Origin: CAYLXX01 sp964484325
GTDB lineage: Bacteria; Patescibacteriota; Microgenomatia; UBA1406; GWC2-37-13
Reading direction: 5' to 3'
Assembly (NCBI GenBank): GCA_964484325.1
Contig: CAZAEE010000005.1
Coordinates: 10,106 to 74,105 of the forward strand
Length of the DNA: 64,000 nucleotides
The translations under genes and the position numbers were made by a program. Under the pieces are notes generated by a model. It was given only the letters and a program-made list of their open reading frames with translations, was not told the origin of the DNA and ran no database searches. Shown here piece after piece: positions 26,167 through 33,152 of this stretch; position 1 is the stretch's first letter; every line of letters begins with the position of its first letter.

Positions 26167-26817
26167 ATGAAATTTACTCATAAAAACTTCAACGGCATTA
26201 AGAGAACTGAACGAATTGAAGCATTTAGTGATGGTGTTTTTGCCATTGCTATCACGCTTCTTATACTAAGCGTTGCTGTACCGGAATTATCGACTCAAGA
26301 GATTTTGAAAGGACAATTAATACCCCATCTCATCTCACTTTGGCCGAAGTTTCTAAGCTACATCATTAGCTTTTCAGTAATTGGAATTTTCTGGGTCGGT
26401 CATCACATCATGTTTGGTTATATCAAACGCTCAGACAGAGTCCTCATGTGGCTTAACATAATTTTACTTATGATAATTTCTTTTATTCCTTTTCCAGCGG
26501 CTCTCATGGGCGAATATGGCAAGGAACAAATTTCTATCATTATCTACGGTGGCACACTTGTGCTTGCAGGATTAGCATTTAAACTGCTTTGGATGTATGC
26601 TTCGTACAATCATCGACTGATCGATAAAAATTTAGATCCATCAATCATTGCAATAGGCTCGAAGGCGATTCTCGTTGCTCCCCTTGTGTACGGCATTGCT
26701 ATAGGAGTATCTTTTATCAATCCGCTTATCAGCATCTTGATTTATATACTTGTACCTCTGCTATATATTCTACCGAGCCCTATTGATATACTCGTAGAAA
26801 ATACTCCCGAAAATTAA
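26167..26817 (+). CDS. TMEM175-like potassium channel (DUF1211)
   Basis: This 216-aa integral membrane protein has about six TM helices. The FSDGVFAIAITLLIL motif in TM1 is the hallmark of the TMEM175/DUF1211 family, whose bacterial members are K+ leak channels with an FSD-based gate. HHIMF and the following helices fit as well. A TATAAT at 26153-26158 ends 8 nt before the ATG. It has no partner subunit in the window and presumably forms a homotetramer. Confidence 0.88.
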   Translation: MKFTHKNFNGIKRTERIEAFSDGVFAIAITLLILSVAVPELSTQEILKGQLIPHLISLWPKFLSYIISFSVIGIFWVGHHIMFGYIKRSDRVLMWLNIILLMIISFIPFPAALMGEYGKEQISIIIYGGTLVLAGLAFKLLWMYASYNHRLIDKNLDPSIIAIGSKAILVAPLVYGIAIGVSFINPLISILIYILVPLLYILPSPIDILVENTPEN

Positions 26818-26822
26818 TTTTC

Positions 26823-26851
26823 TTGATAAAATTAACTTCGTTTGTTACAAT
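26823..26851 (+). promoter_or_regulatory. Promoter of the 102-aa hypothetical gene
   Basis: TTGATA (26823-26828), a 17-bp spacer and TACAAT (26846-26851) form a good sigma-70-type promoter. It ends 10 nt before the ATG at 26862 and rules out the upstream in-frame start at 26823. Confidence 0.6.
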
Positions 26852-26861
26852 TTTATTTCAT

Positions 26862-27170
26862 ATGGTTGAACGACCTCAAGAACAGCTCTCTTTTATTCAG
26901 ATTGGCGACTACATCACCGGACAAATACCTAACAACGGCGGACCAATAGAGCATGATCAAGGTTTGGTAAATGGAAGCACAAAAGACACTTATAAATTAG
27001 TGCGACCCAACATCTACAATCCGCTTCACCCTTATCGAGGAGAAGTCTTGAAGGATAAAGCACAAATCACAAATCCTCCAGAAGATATACAGAAGGAAGT
27101 TGAAAGAATGCAGGAACAACTCGGTATCAGAGAAAAACCTCCTTCACCTATAGGACCTTTTATTTACTAA
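26862..27170 (+). CDS. Hypothetical soluble protein
   Basis: A 102-aa protein begins at MVERPQEQLSF. It is hydrophilic with no TM or signal peptide. It contains IGDYITGQIPNNGGP and a charged helical stretch near residue 75 (PEDIQKEVERMQEQLG). I do not recognise it. The start rests on the TTGATA-17-TACAAT promoter just upstream. It ends 6 nt before the 3' end of the opposite-strand tRNA-Pro. Confidence 0.55.
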   Translation: MVERPQEQLSFIQIGDYITGQIPNNGGPIEHDQGLVNGSTKDTYKLVRPNIYNPLHPYRGEVLKDKAQITNPPEDIQKEVERMQEQLGIREKPPSPIGPFIY

Positions 27171-27176
27171 GAAATG

Positions 27177-27250
27177 TCGGGACGGCGAGACTTGAACTCG
27201 CGACCTCACGCTCCCAAAGCGTGCGTTCTGGCCATCTGAACTACGTCCCG
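27177..27250 (-). tRNA. tRNA-Pro (anticodon UGG)
   Basis: The minus strand folds into a full cloverleaf. Acceptor CGGGACG (27250-27244) pairs with CGTCCCG (27184-27178), followed by discriminator A at 27177. The anticodon stem CACGC/GCGTG encloses a loop TTTGGGA with anticodon TGG, and the T-arm contains GTTCAAGTC. The 3' CCA is not encoded, so it must be added post-transcriptionally. A minus-strand frame covering this region (27144-27407) is spurious. Confidence 0.95.
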
Positions 27251-27312
27251 AAGCTCTCATTTTATCATTTTTCACCTGGATCAGCAAACGCTTGAAATAG
27301 TATAATGATAGT

Positions 27313-27876
27313 ATGAATAGATTGTTAGTACGCTCAATCATTTCTCTTATTGCGTTACTTATACTCTTAATCACTAATCGTTTCGCTTCACCACTTATTC
27401 CAAACAAACATATATTGCAAATTTCTCCAACAAGTTCTGATGTTTTACCGGCATATTCTCAAATTACCACAGTCACAAGAGTGATTGATGGCGACACGAT
27501 TCAAATTGACACCGGTCAAAAAGTACGCTACATTGGTATCGACACTCCAGAACTGCATAAACCACGTACTCCTGTCCAATGCTTTGCCAAAGAAGCCTAT
27601 GAAAAAAATCGCAACTTAGTCGAAGGCAAGAAAGTTAAGCTGGTGAAAGATGTTTCAGAAACTGATAAATATGGCCGATTACTTCGCTATGTTTATCTTC
27701 AAGACCAGCCATCAACTGCCAGCTCTGAAGGATTATTTGTCAATGAATATTTAGTGAAAGAAGGCTATGCCCACGCAGCAACGTTTCCACCTGATGTGGC
27801 TTTTTCAGATCATTTCGTTAAACTGCAAGATGGAGCTAGAAATGAAAACAAAGGATTATGGAGTAACTGTTATTGA
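27313..27876 (+). CDS. Secreted thermonuclease (SNase-like)
   Basis: This 187-aa protein has an N-terminal signal or anchor helix (about residues 5-27) followed by an SNase domain. The catalytic Arg and Glu are in VRYIGIDTPE, the second Arg is in DKYGRLLRYV, and the calcium-binding Asp pair is in RVIDGDTIQI. It should degrade extracellular DNA and RNA, plausibly for nucleotide scavenging. A TATAAT (27301-27306) ends 6 nt before the ATG. Its 3' end overlaps the convergent cyclophilin gene by 7 nt. Confidence 0.92.
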   Translation: MNRLLVRSIISLIALLILLITNRFASPLIPNKHILQISPTSSDVLPAYSQITTVTRVIDGDTIQIDTGQKVRYIGIDTPELHKPRTPVQCFAKEAYEKNRNLVEGKKVKLVKDVSETDKYGRLLRYVYLQDQPSTASSEGLFVNEYLVKEGYAHAATFPPDVAFSDHFVKLQDGARNENKGLWSNCY

Positions 27877-28550
27877 GGATTATCTTCGATGGTCACTTTC
27901 TGCATGACGTCTCCAACAACAATTTGATCAACAACGTCTTGACCCTGAATAACTTGACCAAAAATCGTGTAATTAGGAGGCAAAGGATTATCAGCCAACA
28001 TGATAAAAAATTGACTACCGTTGGTGTTGGGGCCGGCATTGGCCATGGCGACAATACCTTTGGTGTATTTGCGTTTTACAGGTTCGTCCGCAAATGCATA
28101 TCCAGGACCCCCTGTACCATTGCCATTGGGATCGCCTCCTTGGATAACAAATCCAGGTTCTACTCGATGAAAGGTTAAAGTGTCGTAAAACCCGTCTTTT
28201 GCTAGATAAATGAAGTTTGAGACAGTCTTTGGTGTTTCATCTCCAAACAGTTCAAATTCAATAGTGCCTTTTGCAGTCTGAATCACCGCTTTTTTATGGA
28301 GAAGCTCATCACTTTTTAGCACATCAGGTGCTCGAGAATATTTTCGATCTCCAAGTTTGGCAAATTTAGGTGTTGGCATAGGTGTTAAGGTAACAGTTGG
28401 AATTATATCAGAAGCGTCTTTTTGAGAGGAAGACTGCTGGATAAAATGAATCATATCTGCGTTTGGAGTATTTGATAAAAAGTACAATCCCACTCCAAGA
28501 CAGATAAGAGCAATAATTACCACTAGTGTAATAAGCAACTTAGATTTCAT
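27870..28550 (-). CDS. Membrane-anchored cyclophilin-type peptidyl-prolyl isomerase
   Basis: This 226-aa PPIase has an N-terminal TM anchor (residues about 5-25), a Thr/Pro linker and a cyclophilin domain outside. Diagnostic segments are TFHRVEPGFVIQGGDPNGNGTGGPGY, GSQFFIMLADNPLPP and YTIFGQVIQGQDVVDQI. The Trp typical of cyclosporin binding is absent, as in most bacterial forms. It should aid folding of exported proteins. The gene begins 3 nt after a 55-aa Cys-rich microprotein gene, so they are co-transcribed. Confidence 0.92.
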   Translation of the reverse strand: MKSKLLITLVVIIALICLGVGLYFLSNTPNADMIHFIQQSSSQKDASDIIPTVTLTPMPTPKFAKLGDRKYSRAPDVLKSDELLHKKAVIQTAKGTIEFELFGDETPKTVSNFIYLAKDGFYDTLTFHRVEPGFVIQGGDPNGNGTGGPGYAFADEPVKRKYTKGIVAMANAGPNTNGSQFFIMLADNPLPPNYTIFGQVIQGQDVVDQIVVGDVMQKVTIEDNPQ

Positions 28551-28553
28551 AGC

Positions 28554-28721
28554 TTATTTGTCTTTTTTCGTTGTTTTCTCAAGAAGCTCCATCATATTCC
28601 GCTTGGCCGCATTAACATCCATCTCCATGACCTTTGCTGCCGCCTGGATATCTTCCTCGGTAATATTTTCTTCATGGCCCATTTTATCATGAGGATCTCC
28701 ACAACCACAGTTATAACACAT
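28554..28721 (-). CDS. 55-aa microprotein with CYNCGCG motif
   Basis: This short frame begins MCYNCGCGDPHDKMGHEENI and continues into a charged amphipathic helix rich in Ala, Met, Glu and Lys, ending KKDK. The CxxCxC plus His/Asp cluster at the N-terminus could bind a metal. I recall similar short conserved proteins in other bacteria but know no function. It lies 3 nt upstream of the cyclophilin gene on the same strand and diverges from the FNR-flavodoxin pair. Confidence 0.7.
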   Translation of the reverse strand: MCYNCGCGDPHDKMGHEENITEEDIQAAAKVMEMDVNAAKRNMMELLEKTTKKDK

Positions 28722-28769
28722 AGGCTAGTTCTTTATAACTTATAAAAAATAGCGTATTATTAATTATAT

Positions 28770-29492
28770 ATGAATCCTGTCCAAATGAAAAGTTATTTCA
28801 TTAAGAAAGTCCAAAGGACTAAGGATACGTATTCATTTTTTTTTAAAAAACCGGATTATTTTGAATTTACTGCCGGCCAGTACAATAAGTGGACAATTCC
28901 TGTTGAACATCCTGATGAACGAGGAAATTGGCGGTTTTTCACGATTTCATCAGCTCCTTACGAAGAAGATCTGATGATCACGACAAAAATCGTTCAAAGT
29001 ACTTTTAAAAAAACCTTACTCACCTTAAATGAACATCAAGAAATTGATGTTTATGGTCCTTTAGGTACATTTACTCTTGGCAATCCAGCAGAACATCATG
29101 TTTTTCTTGCTGGAGGTATCGGACTTACTCCTTATCACAGTATGATTAAGCAAGCCGCCCACGCTGGGTGGACAACACCGATCACACTTATCGTTTCTTA
29201 TAGCACAACTGAGGATATTCTTTTTCATGATGAATTTCAGACAATCGCTCAAGAGCATACGTGGTTTATGTTTCATGAAACAATCACGAAACCGGAAGTG
29301 TCAAAGCAGCCATGGACCGGCTCCACAGGTCGGGTTGATGAAGCGATGATTCGCAATTTTGTTCCTGATTTTCAAACATGTATCTTCTATTTATGCGGAC
29401 CGCCTCCGATGGTAGAGGCTTTGCAAAAAGTGATGATTCAGATTGGTATTGGAGACAAACAAGTCAGAATTGAACGTTTTACCGGATATTAA
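28770..29492 (+). CDS. Ferredoxin/flavodoxin-NADP+ reductase-like protein
   Basis: This 240-aa protein has the FNR fold. The FAD-binding motif RxxS/T is in NWRFFTISSAP, the pyridine-nucleotide GGIGLTPYHSMI lies near residue 113, and the C-terminal YLCGPPPMVEAL is the conserved CGPP segment. There is no fused ferredoxin domain. It is immediately followed (6-nt gap) by a flavodoxin gene, which is its likely electron partner. Together they could deliver low-potential electrons, for example to radical SAM enzymes. Confidence 0.9.
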   Translation: MNPVQMKSYFIKKVQRTKDTYSFFFKKPDYFEFTAGQYNKWTIPVEHPDERGNWRFFTISSAPYEEDLMITTKIVQSTFKKTLLTLNEHQEIDVYGPLGTFTLGNPAEHHVFLAGGIGLTPYHSMIKQAAHAGWTTPITLIVSYSTTEDILFHDEFQTIAQEHTWFMFHETITKPEVSKQPWTGSTGRVDEAMIRNFVPDFQTCIFYLCGPPPMVEALQKVMIQIGIGDKQVRIERFTGY

Positions 29493-29498
29493 TCGTAT

Positions 29499-29987
29499 AT
29501 GAAAACTCTAATCATATATGCCACGTATTCAAGCGGTACCCAAACTGCCAGTGAAGTACTTACCGATACATTAGAAACGTTTGGCTATGATGTTACTATG
29601 AAAAATGTTGCCGACATTAATCTAGATGAAATTGCACACTACGATCTTGTTATTCTTGGATCTCCCAGTTGGATGATCGATCATAAAGATGGTCAGCCCC
29701 ATCATCTATTTTTGGAGTTTTTTAATAAAGTTGGTAGTCGAGAATTTAAAAATGTTCTGTTTGCAGTTTTTGGTTTAGGAGACAGTTCTTTTGCCCATTT
29801 TTGTGGCGCGGTCGACCATCTTGAAGAATTCGTTGATCAGGTGAATGGTACATTACTTTCACCATCTTTGAAAATTGACAGTTATTACTTTAATCAGGAA
29901 AAAAATGACGAACTCCTGAGAAACTGGTTGCACGAAGTCATAAAAAACCTTCCCGATATGACATCGGGAAGGCTATCTCACTTATAA
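29499..29987 (+). CDS. Flavodoxin
   Basis: This 162-aa FMN protein has the phosphate-binding loop YATYSSGTQTAS at residues about 7-18 and the isoalloxazine loops GSPSWMIDH and GLGDSSFAHFCGAVDHLEE. A long-chain flavodoxin topology is suggested. No Shine-Dalgarno is visible; it is probably translated by coupling to the reductase gene 6 nt upstream. The last codons lie within a perfect 10-bp hairpin that would act as a terminator on the opposite strand. Confidence 0.92.
   Translation: MKTLIIYATYSSGTQTASEVLTDTLETFGYDVTMKNVADINLDEIAHYDLVILGSPSWMIDHKDGQPHHLFLEFFNKVGSREFKNVLFAVFGLGDSSFAHFCGAVDHLEEFVDQVNGTLLSPSLKIDSYYFNQEKNDELLRNWLHEVIKNLPDMTSGRLSHL
29942..29972 (-). terminator. Intrinsic terminator on the minus strand inside the flavodoxin 3' end
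   Basis: CCTTCCCGAT (29948-29957) and ATCGGGAAGG (29963-29972) form a perfect 10-bp stem with a 5-nt loop. On the minus strand the hairpin is followed by six T (plus A-run 29942-29947), the classic Rho-independent form. No minus-strand gene lies directly upstream of it, so it would stop antisense transcription into the FNR-flavodoxin operon. Confidence 0.6.
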
Positions 29988-30071
29988 CCTCACATGCAAT
30001 TGAGAAAGAGGGAAGAAAATATATTTTCATAAATAGAATACTCCAACAGCGTTAGAGACCAATGAGAGTTA

Positions 30072-30117
30072 GGTAATAAAATAGTAAGAAGATTCTTACC
30101 TATTTATTGCCTTTTAT
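30072..30117 (+). terminator. AT-rich hairpin with T-run downstream of flavodoxin
   Basis: Two 19-nt arms (30072-30090 and 30093-30111) pair with 15 Watson-Crick matches plus one G-U around a 2-nt loop, with TAAGAA/TTCTTA perfect at the tip. TTTTATT follows. It can terminate the FNR-flavodoxin transcript. Alternatively it belongs to the leader of the next gene. Confidence 0.5.
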
Positions 30118-30164
30118 TCAATGTATTCTCATCGGCCGACTTTAAACTAGCAAAATGACACACA

Positions 30165-30173
30165 AAAGGAGGT
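30165..30173 (+). promoter_or_regulatory. Strong Shine-Dalgarno of the 63-aa membrane protein gene
   Basis: AAAGGAGGT is an almost full anti-SD match, 10 nt before the ATG at 30184. It decides the start: the in-frame GTG at 30172 lies inside the SD itself. Strong SDs are rare in this window, where most genes are predicted leaderless. Confidence 0.75.
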
Positions 30174-30183
30174 GGATCTATCT

Positions 30184-30375
30184 ATGGCAGTGATTAACAA
30201 CGCCGCTCCTACAAACGATTCAGGAAATGGTATGGGTTTTTTTCTCGGGGTAGCTTTATTTATCATCTTTGTTGTAATACTTATTTATTATATTCTCCCG
30301 CAACTTCAGTCATTTCGACCAGCTCCCCAGATAAATATTCCAGGTCAAATCGACGTGAACATCAAGCAAAAATAA
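30184..30375 (+). CDS. Small one-TM membrane protein with strong SD
   Basis: This 63-aa protein starts at MAVINNAAPTND. It has one TM helix (about residues 18-40, GFFLGVALFIIFVVILIYYI) and a short polar tail containing PAPQINIPGQIDVNIKQK. No family is recognised. The full-length GGAGG Shine-Dalgarno and long leader point to high or regulated expression. It could be a small envelope component; the tail would lie on one face of the membrane only. Confidence 0.65.
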   Translation: MAVINNAAPTNDSGNGMGFFLGVALFIIFVVILIYYILPQLQSFRPAPQINIPGQIDVNIKQK

Positions 30376-30409
30376 GCATATTGAGTCTTTTTATGTATAA
30401 TAACGTAAG

Positions 30410-30769
30410 ATGCAAAAAACTATCTGGGTCATCGACGACGACGATGCGATTCTGGAAGTTTTTCAAATCATCCTCCAAGAAGATGGTTACAACGTAGAAA
30501 TCATTAAGGACGGGCGCTCCGTCGAAGCTCGACTGCGGCAAGAAAAACCAGCATTAATTTTTTTAGATATTCTCATGTCTGGCATAGACGGTCGAGATGT
30601 TGCAAAAATAATCAAAGATGATCCCAAAACAGCTAACATACCTATCATTATTACATCAGCTGATACGGGTATTGAGGAAAAAGCTCAAGAAGCAAGCGCA
30701 GATACTTACTTAAAAAAACCATTCCAAATCTCAGATGTGACTCGACTGGTAAAAAAATATCTCAAATAG
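30410..30769 (+). CDS. Single-domain response regulator
   Basis: This 119-aa receiver domain has no output domain. The acidic pocket is D9-D12, the phospho-acceptor is Asp53 in IFLDIL, and the conserved Thr/Ser and Lys are in IIITSAD and LKKPF. No histidine kinase is encoded in the window. It may act as a phosphate shuttle or bind a partner, CheY/Spo0F style. A TATAAT (30396-30401) ends 8 nt before the ATG. A 56-aa gene converges on its stop. Confidence 0.9.
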   Translation: MQKTIWVIDDDDAILEVFQIILQEDGYNVEIIKDGRSVEARLRQEKPALIFLDILMSGIDGRDVAKIIKDDPKTANIPIIITSADTGIEEKAQEASADTYLKKPFQISDVTRLVKKYLK

Positions 30770-30772
30770 ATA

Positions 30773-30943
30773 TTATGGCTTCATGTAAAGTCCGCCAACA
30801 TATCCTGCCAGAAGCATCGCGGCGACGATGATGAAAACTACACCAAACTGTATGATCATGCTTGGTCCCAATGAGCTTTTATGAGACGTACCAGATGATC
30901 TTCTTGAGGTAGAATGTCGTGTTTTTAATCTTCTTTTTGCCAT
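30773..30943 (-). CDS. 56-aa basic one-TM microprotein
   Basis: The frame encodes MAKRRLKTRHSTSRRSSGTS followed by a short polar stretch, one TM helix (about residues 30-49, MIIQFGVVFIIVAAMLLAGY) and VGGLYMKP. The Arg/Ser-rich head should stay in the cytoplasm or bind nucleic acid or lipid headgroups. It is convergent with the response regulator (3 nt between stops). A minus-strand TGTAAT lies 4 nt upstream of the ATG. It is too small for routine gene callers but has clear protein-like composition. Confidence 0.6.
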   Translation of the reverse strand: MAKRRLKTRHSTSRRSSGTSHKSSLGPSMIIQFGVVFIIVAAMLLAGYVGGLYMKP

Positions 30944-31028
30944 TTTGATTACAAAAAACTTTTAATCTTTATATTGAGAATAAGAAAAATTGACAACTTT
31001 GTCAAGTGATGTACGAGTTACGTTGATA

Positions 31029-31175
31029 TTAGCCTCCGCCTGGATGTTTTTGAGCTGCTTTTTTGGCAAGATGATCTTCGCTTGCGTGAGCGAGCTCTCT
31101 TTTGTGGCTCGGCTGCAGTTTACGCCGAAGTGACACTCGAATCTTTTCCTTTAGGCGCGTGAAGTTTCCAGTCAT
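31029..31175 (-). CDS. 48-aa highly basic microprotein
   Basis: This frame starts MTGNFTRLKEKIRVSLRRKL, continues with HKRELAHASEDHLAKKAAQ and ends KHPGGG. It is strongly basic, helical and lacks a TM, so it could be a nucleic-acid-binding or ribosome-associated peptide. A minus-strand TATTAT (plus 31182-31187) ends exactly 6 nt before the ATG, the window's leaderless rule. It is divergent from lexA, and the two promoters share about 70 bp. Confidence 0.6.
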   Translation of the reverse strand: MTGNFTRLKEKIRVSLRRKLQPSHKRELAHASEDHLAKKAAQKHPGGG

Positions 31176-31203
31176 ACTCAGATAATACTCTATCATAATC
31201 TGC

Positions 31204-31233
31204 TTGACAATGTAAACAATCGTTTACTATACT
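31204..31233 (+). promoter_or_regulatory. lexA promoter with palindromic operator
   Basis: TTGACA (31204-31209), an 18-bp spacer and TATACT (31228-31233) form a strong promoter. The spacer contains GTAAAC-AATC-GTTTAC (31212-31227), a perfect 6-bp inverted repeat with a 4-bp centre. This resembles the Gram-positive SOS box layout (GAAC-N4-GTTC). Binding here by LexA would block RNA polymerase, giving autorepression. Confidence 0.65.
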
Positions 31234-31247
31234 TAAGAGTAATTCCT

Positions 31248-31820
31248 ATGACCAAAGACAGATTGAGCATTATTAAGAAGTTTTATCGCCACTATCGCCG
31301 ACTTCCTTCTTATCAGGAGATGCTTGATCTTTTTAACTTAGCATCCAAGAAATCTGTTTTCACCACAGTTCAAAAATGGCTTCAAGAAGGACTCCTAAAA
31401 AAAGAAAATAATAAACTGTCTCCGACTACCAAGTTCTTCGCCTTGCCACTCTACGGTACAATCAAAGCAGGATTTCCAATCATTGCCGAGGAAAACAAAG
31501 AATATCTCTCCCTTGATGAATATCTTATAGGTGATCCAACTTCTTCATTTCTTCTTAAGGTACGCGGGGATTCGCTCATTGGAGAGGGAATTTATGATGG
31601 TGACATCGTTATTATCGAGCGAACTAAACAAGCAAGCTTCGGCGACATTGTGCTGGCGGAAATTGATCGGGAGTTCACTCTGAAAATTCTCAACCGGGAT
31701 CGCAAGAAAAAAATCACCTATTTACAAGCAGCCAATCCCAACTATCCACCGTTCTATCCCAAGTATGAACTGAAAATTCACGGTGTCGTGAAAGCTATTA
31801 TCCGTAAACTACATAACTAA
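31248..31820 (+). CDS. lexA: LexA-family SOS repressor
   Basis: This 190-aa protein has an N-terminal winged HTH (residues about 15-55) and a C-terminal S24 peptidase domain. The self-cleavage bond Ala74-Gly75 is in IKAGFP. The catalytic Ser109 (VRGDSL) and Lys146 (FTLKIL) are 37 residues apart, as in E. coli LexA. It should repress DNA-damage genes and be cleaved with RecA*. The ATG at 31248 lies 14 nt after the -10 box. A palindrome between -35 and -10 suggests autoregulation. Confidence 0.92.
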   Translation: MTKDRLSIIKKFYRHYRRLPSYQEMLDLFNLASKKSVFTTVQKWLQEGLLKKENNKLSPTTKFFALPLYGTIKAGFPIIAEENKEYLSLDEYLIGDPTSSFLLKVRGDSLIGEGIYDGDIVIIERTKQASFGDIVLAEIDREFTLKILNRDRKKKITYLQAANPNYPPFYPKYELKIHGVVKAIIRKLHN

Positions 31821-32009
31821 TTATTGACTACACCCTGGAAGAATAAACGGACAGATACCTAAATTTAGACCTAGTTTTCGAGAAATAACAAACGTAATAT
31901 AGACAATTATGGCTACAAAAAGCATATAACCAATGCTTTTTGTTAAACCTGGCCAGATACTTTCTGACTTTTCTTCTTTTTTTGGTTTTTTCCTTAACTT
32001 TTTATCCAT
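31821..32009 (-). CDS. Small one-TM protein, unknown
   Basis: This 62-aa protein has a Lys-rich cytoplasmic head (MDKKLRKKPKKEEKSE), one TM helix (about residues 26-45) and a short tail with two cysteines (GICPFILPGCSQ). It is immediately convergent with lexA, with stops abutting. A minus-strand TATAAA (plus 32018-32023) ends 8 nt before the ATG. No function is recognised. Confidence 0.6.
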   Translation of the reverse strand: MDKKLRKKPKKEEKSESIWPGLTKSIGYMLFVAIIVYITFVISRKLGLNLGICPFILPGCSQ

Positions 32010-32044
32010 ACATACATTTTATACTAATAATTTATAATAGCAGG

Positions 32045-32584
32045 ATGAAGTATTGGTGGAGTTTTTTTATTTTTCTTCTTATTTTTTTTTGTTACCAAAT
32101 CCCTGTACAAGCTCATTTCATTAAAACAGATGGAACAATTACAACAGAGATCCATATAGATCCAAATGATGACCCGATCGCGGGCGAAAAATCGTTCATA
32201 GGTATTGAGGTAAACGATCGATCTGGAAAGTTTAGCCCATCTTCATGTACTTGCACAATAGTCATATCAAACAGATCAATAGATGTATTAAAAACATCTT
32301 TTTTTACCGTAAATAAACTGACGAATGAAACAGAGCTGCCGTTTATTTTCCCAAAAGATACCACCTATACAGTCACTTTATCTGGCAAACCAATACAACC
32401 GAATGTGTTTCAACCATTTCAAACACAGTATGAAGTTCATGTTGAGCATCCTCTGCCATTACTTCAACATATTCTCAGATCAACCCATTTTGTCCCTACG
32501 ATTTTAGTCATTATAGCGTTCATTATCACATTTCTTATTTCACTCTATAATAACTATAAACAACCAAAATCGACCAACGTCTAA
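32045..32584 (+). CDS. Secreted one-TM protein with predicted mature N-terminal His
   Basis: The true start is the ATG at 32045: a TATAAT (32033-32038) ends 6 nt before it, and it begins with a signal peptide (YWWSFFIFLLIFFCYQIPVQA). Cleavage after VQA would leave His as the first mature residue, followed by FIKTDGTITTEIHIDPNDDP. The outer domain is beta-rich with a CTC pair and a second conserved block, and a C-terminal TM helix anchors it (about residues 143-165). An N-terminal His after cleavage recalls CopC-type copper proteins, but this is only an analogy. The product is 179 aa. Confidence 0.65.
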   Translation: MKYWWSFFIFLLIFFCYQIPVQAHFIKTDGTITTEIHIDPNDDPIAGEKSFIGIEVNDRSGKFSPSSCTCTIVISNRSIDVLKTSFFTVNKLTNETELPFIFPKDTTYTVTLSGKPIQPNVFQPFQTQYEVHVEHPLPLLQHILRSTHFVPTILVIIAFIITFLISLYNNYKQPKSTNV

Positions 32585-32587
32585 TTG

Positions 32588-33145
32588 TTACATTGACGTT
32601 ATTTTAGACTGTCTTTGAAAGATGAAAGACGCAAATAACGAACCAGCCATAGTAATAATCCAGAAAAATAAAAATTGAAGTGACAAGGTATCTTCGCGCT
32701 TCTCAACTTCACGAAGAGATCGCCCAACAAGTATATAGCCTGAACTTTTATCATTATAGGCAGTTACCACGATAGCGCTACGTACACCTGGTTTCGGCTG
32801 CCAGGTTAATCTATTTTGTCCATGTGTATCGGCATAATCGAACACACCGTCTGGCGGCGAGATTTGTTTCCCGTCAAGCGAAATATTTGACGCGAGAGGC
32901 AGTTTTTTTTTGTTATAAATCGCGATAAAGGTACGTAAACTTTTATCGATCATGACTTTGTCTCCCTGATCAAACTGGGGTATTTGAGCTCCTGTTGACA
33001 AATGTTGAGCCAAATCTTCTGAGATCTCAACTTGAGGATCATTGGCAGACTGGCGAATCACCTGTTGAGCCACAATATAAACAAATAGACTAAGAACTGT
33101 AATCACAATAGCTAAAGGTATCCAGTAGCGAATCGCAGAAACCAT
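32588..33145 (-). CDS. Two-TM protein with sensor-like extracytoplasmic domain
   Basis: The ATG at 33145 is chosen because a minus-strand TATAAT (plus 33152-33157) ends 6 nt before it; the upstream ATG at 33160 lies beyond the promoter. The 185-aa protein has TM helices at about 8-28 and 158-178 around an outer domain. That domain ends VGRSLREVEKREDTL, typical of the membrane-proximal part of histidine-kinase sensor domains. No kinase or HAMP follows, so it is a stand-alone sensor-like protein. Its start region overlaps the end of the P-type ATPase frame. Confidence 0.65.
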   Translation of the reverse strand: MVSAIRYWIPLAIVITVLSLFVYIVAQQVIRQSANDPQVEISEDLAQHLSTGAQIPQFDQGDKVMIDKSLRTFIAIYNKKKLPLASNISLDGKQISPPDGVFDYADTHGQNRLTWQPKPGVRSAIVVTAYNDKSSGYILVGRSLREVEKREDTLSLQFLFFWIITMAGSLFASFIFQRQSKITSM

Positions 33146-33152
33146 ACGCACA

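Noticed and set aside
27144..27407. Minus-strand 87-aa frame
   Set aside because: It covers the whole tRNA-Pro gene and the start of SNase on the other strand; the tRNA explains the conservation.
31940..32044. Longer start for the secreted protein at 32045
   Set aside because: It overlaps a divergent gene and its promoter; the signal peptide and TATAAT fit the ATG at 32045.
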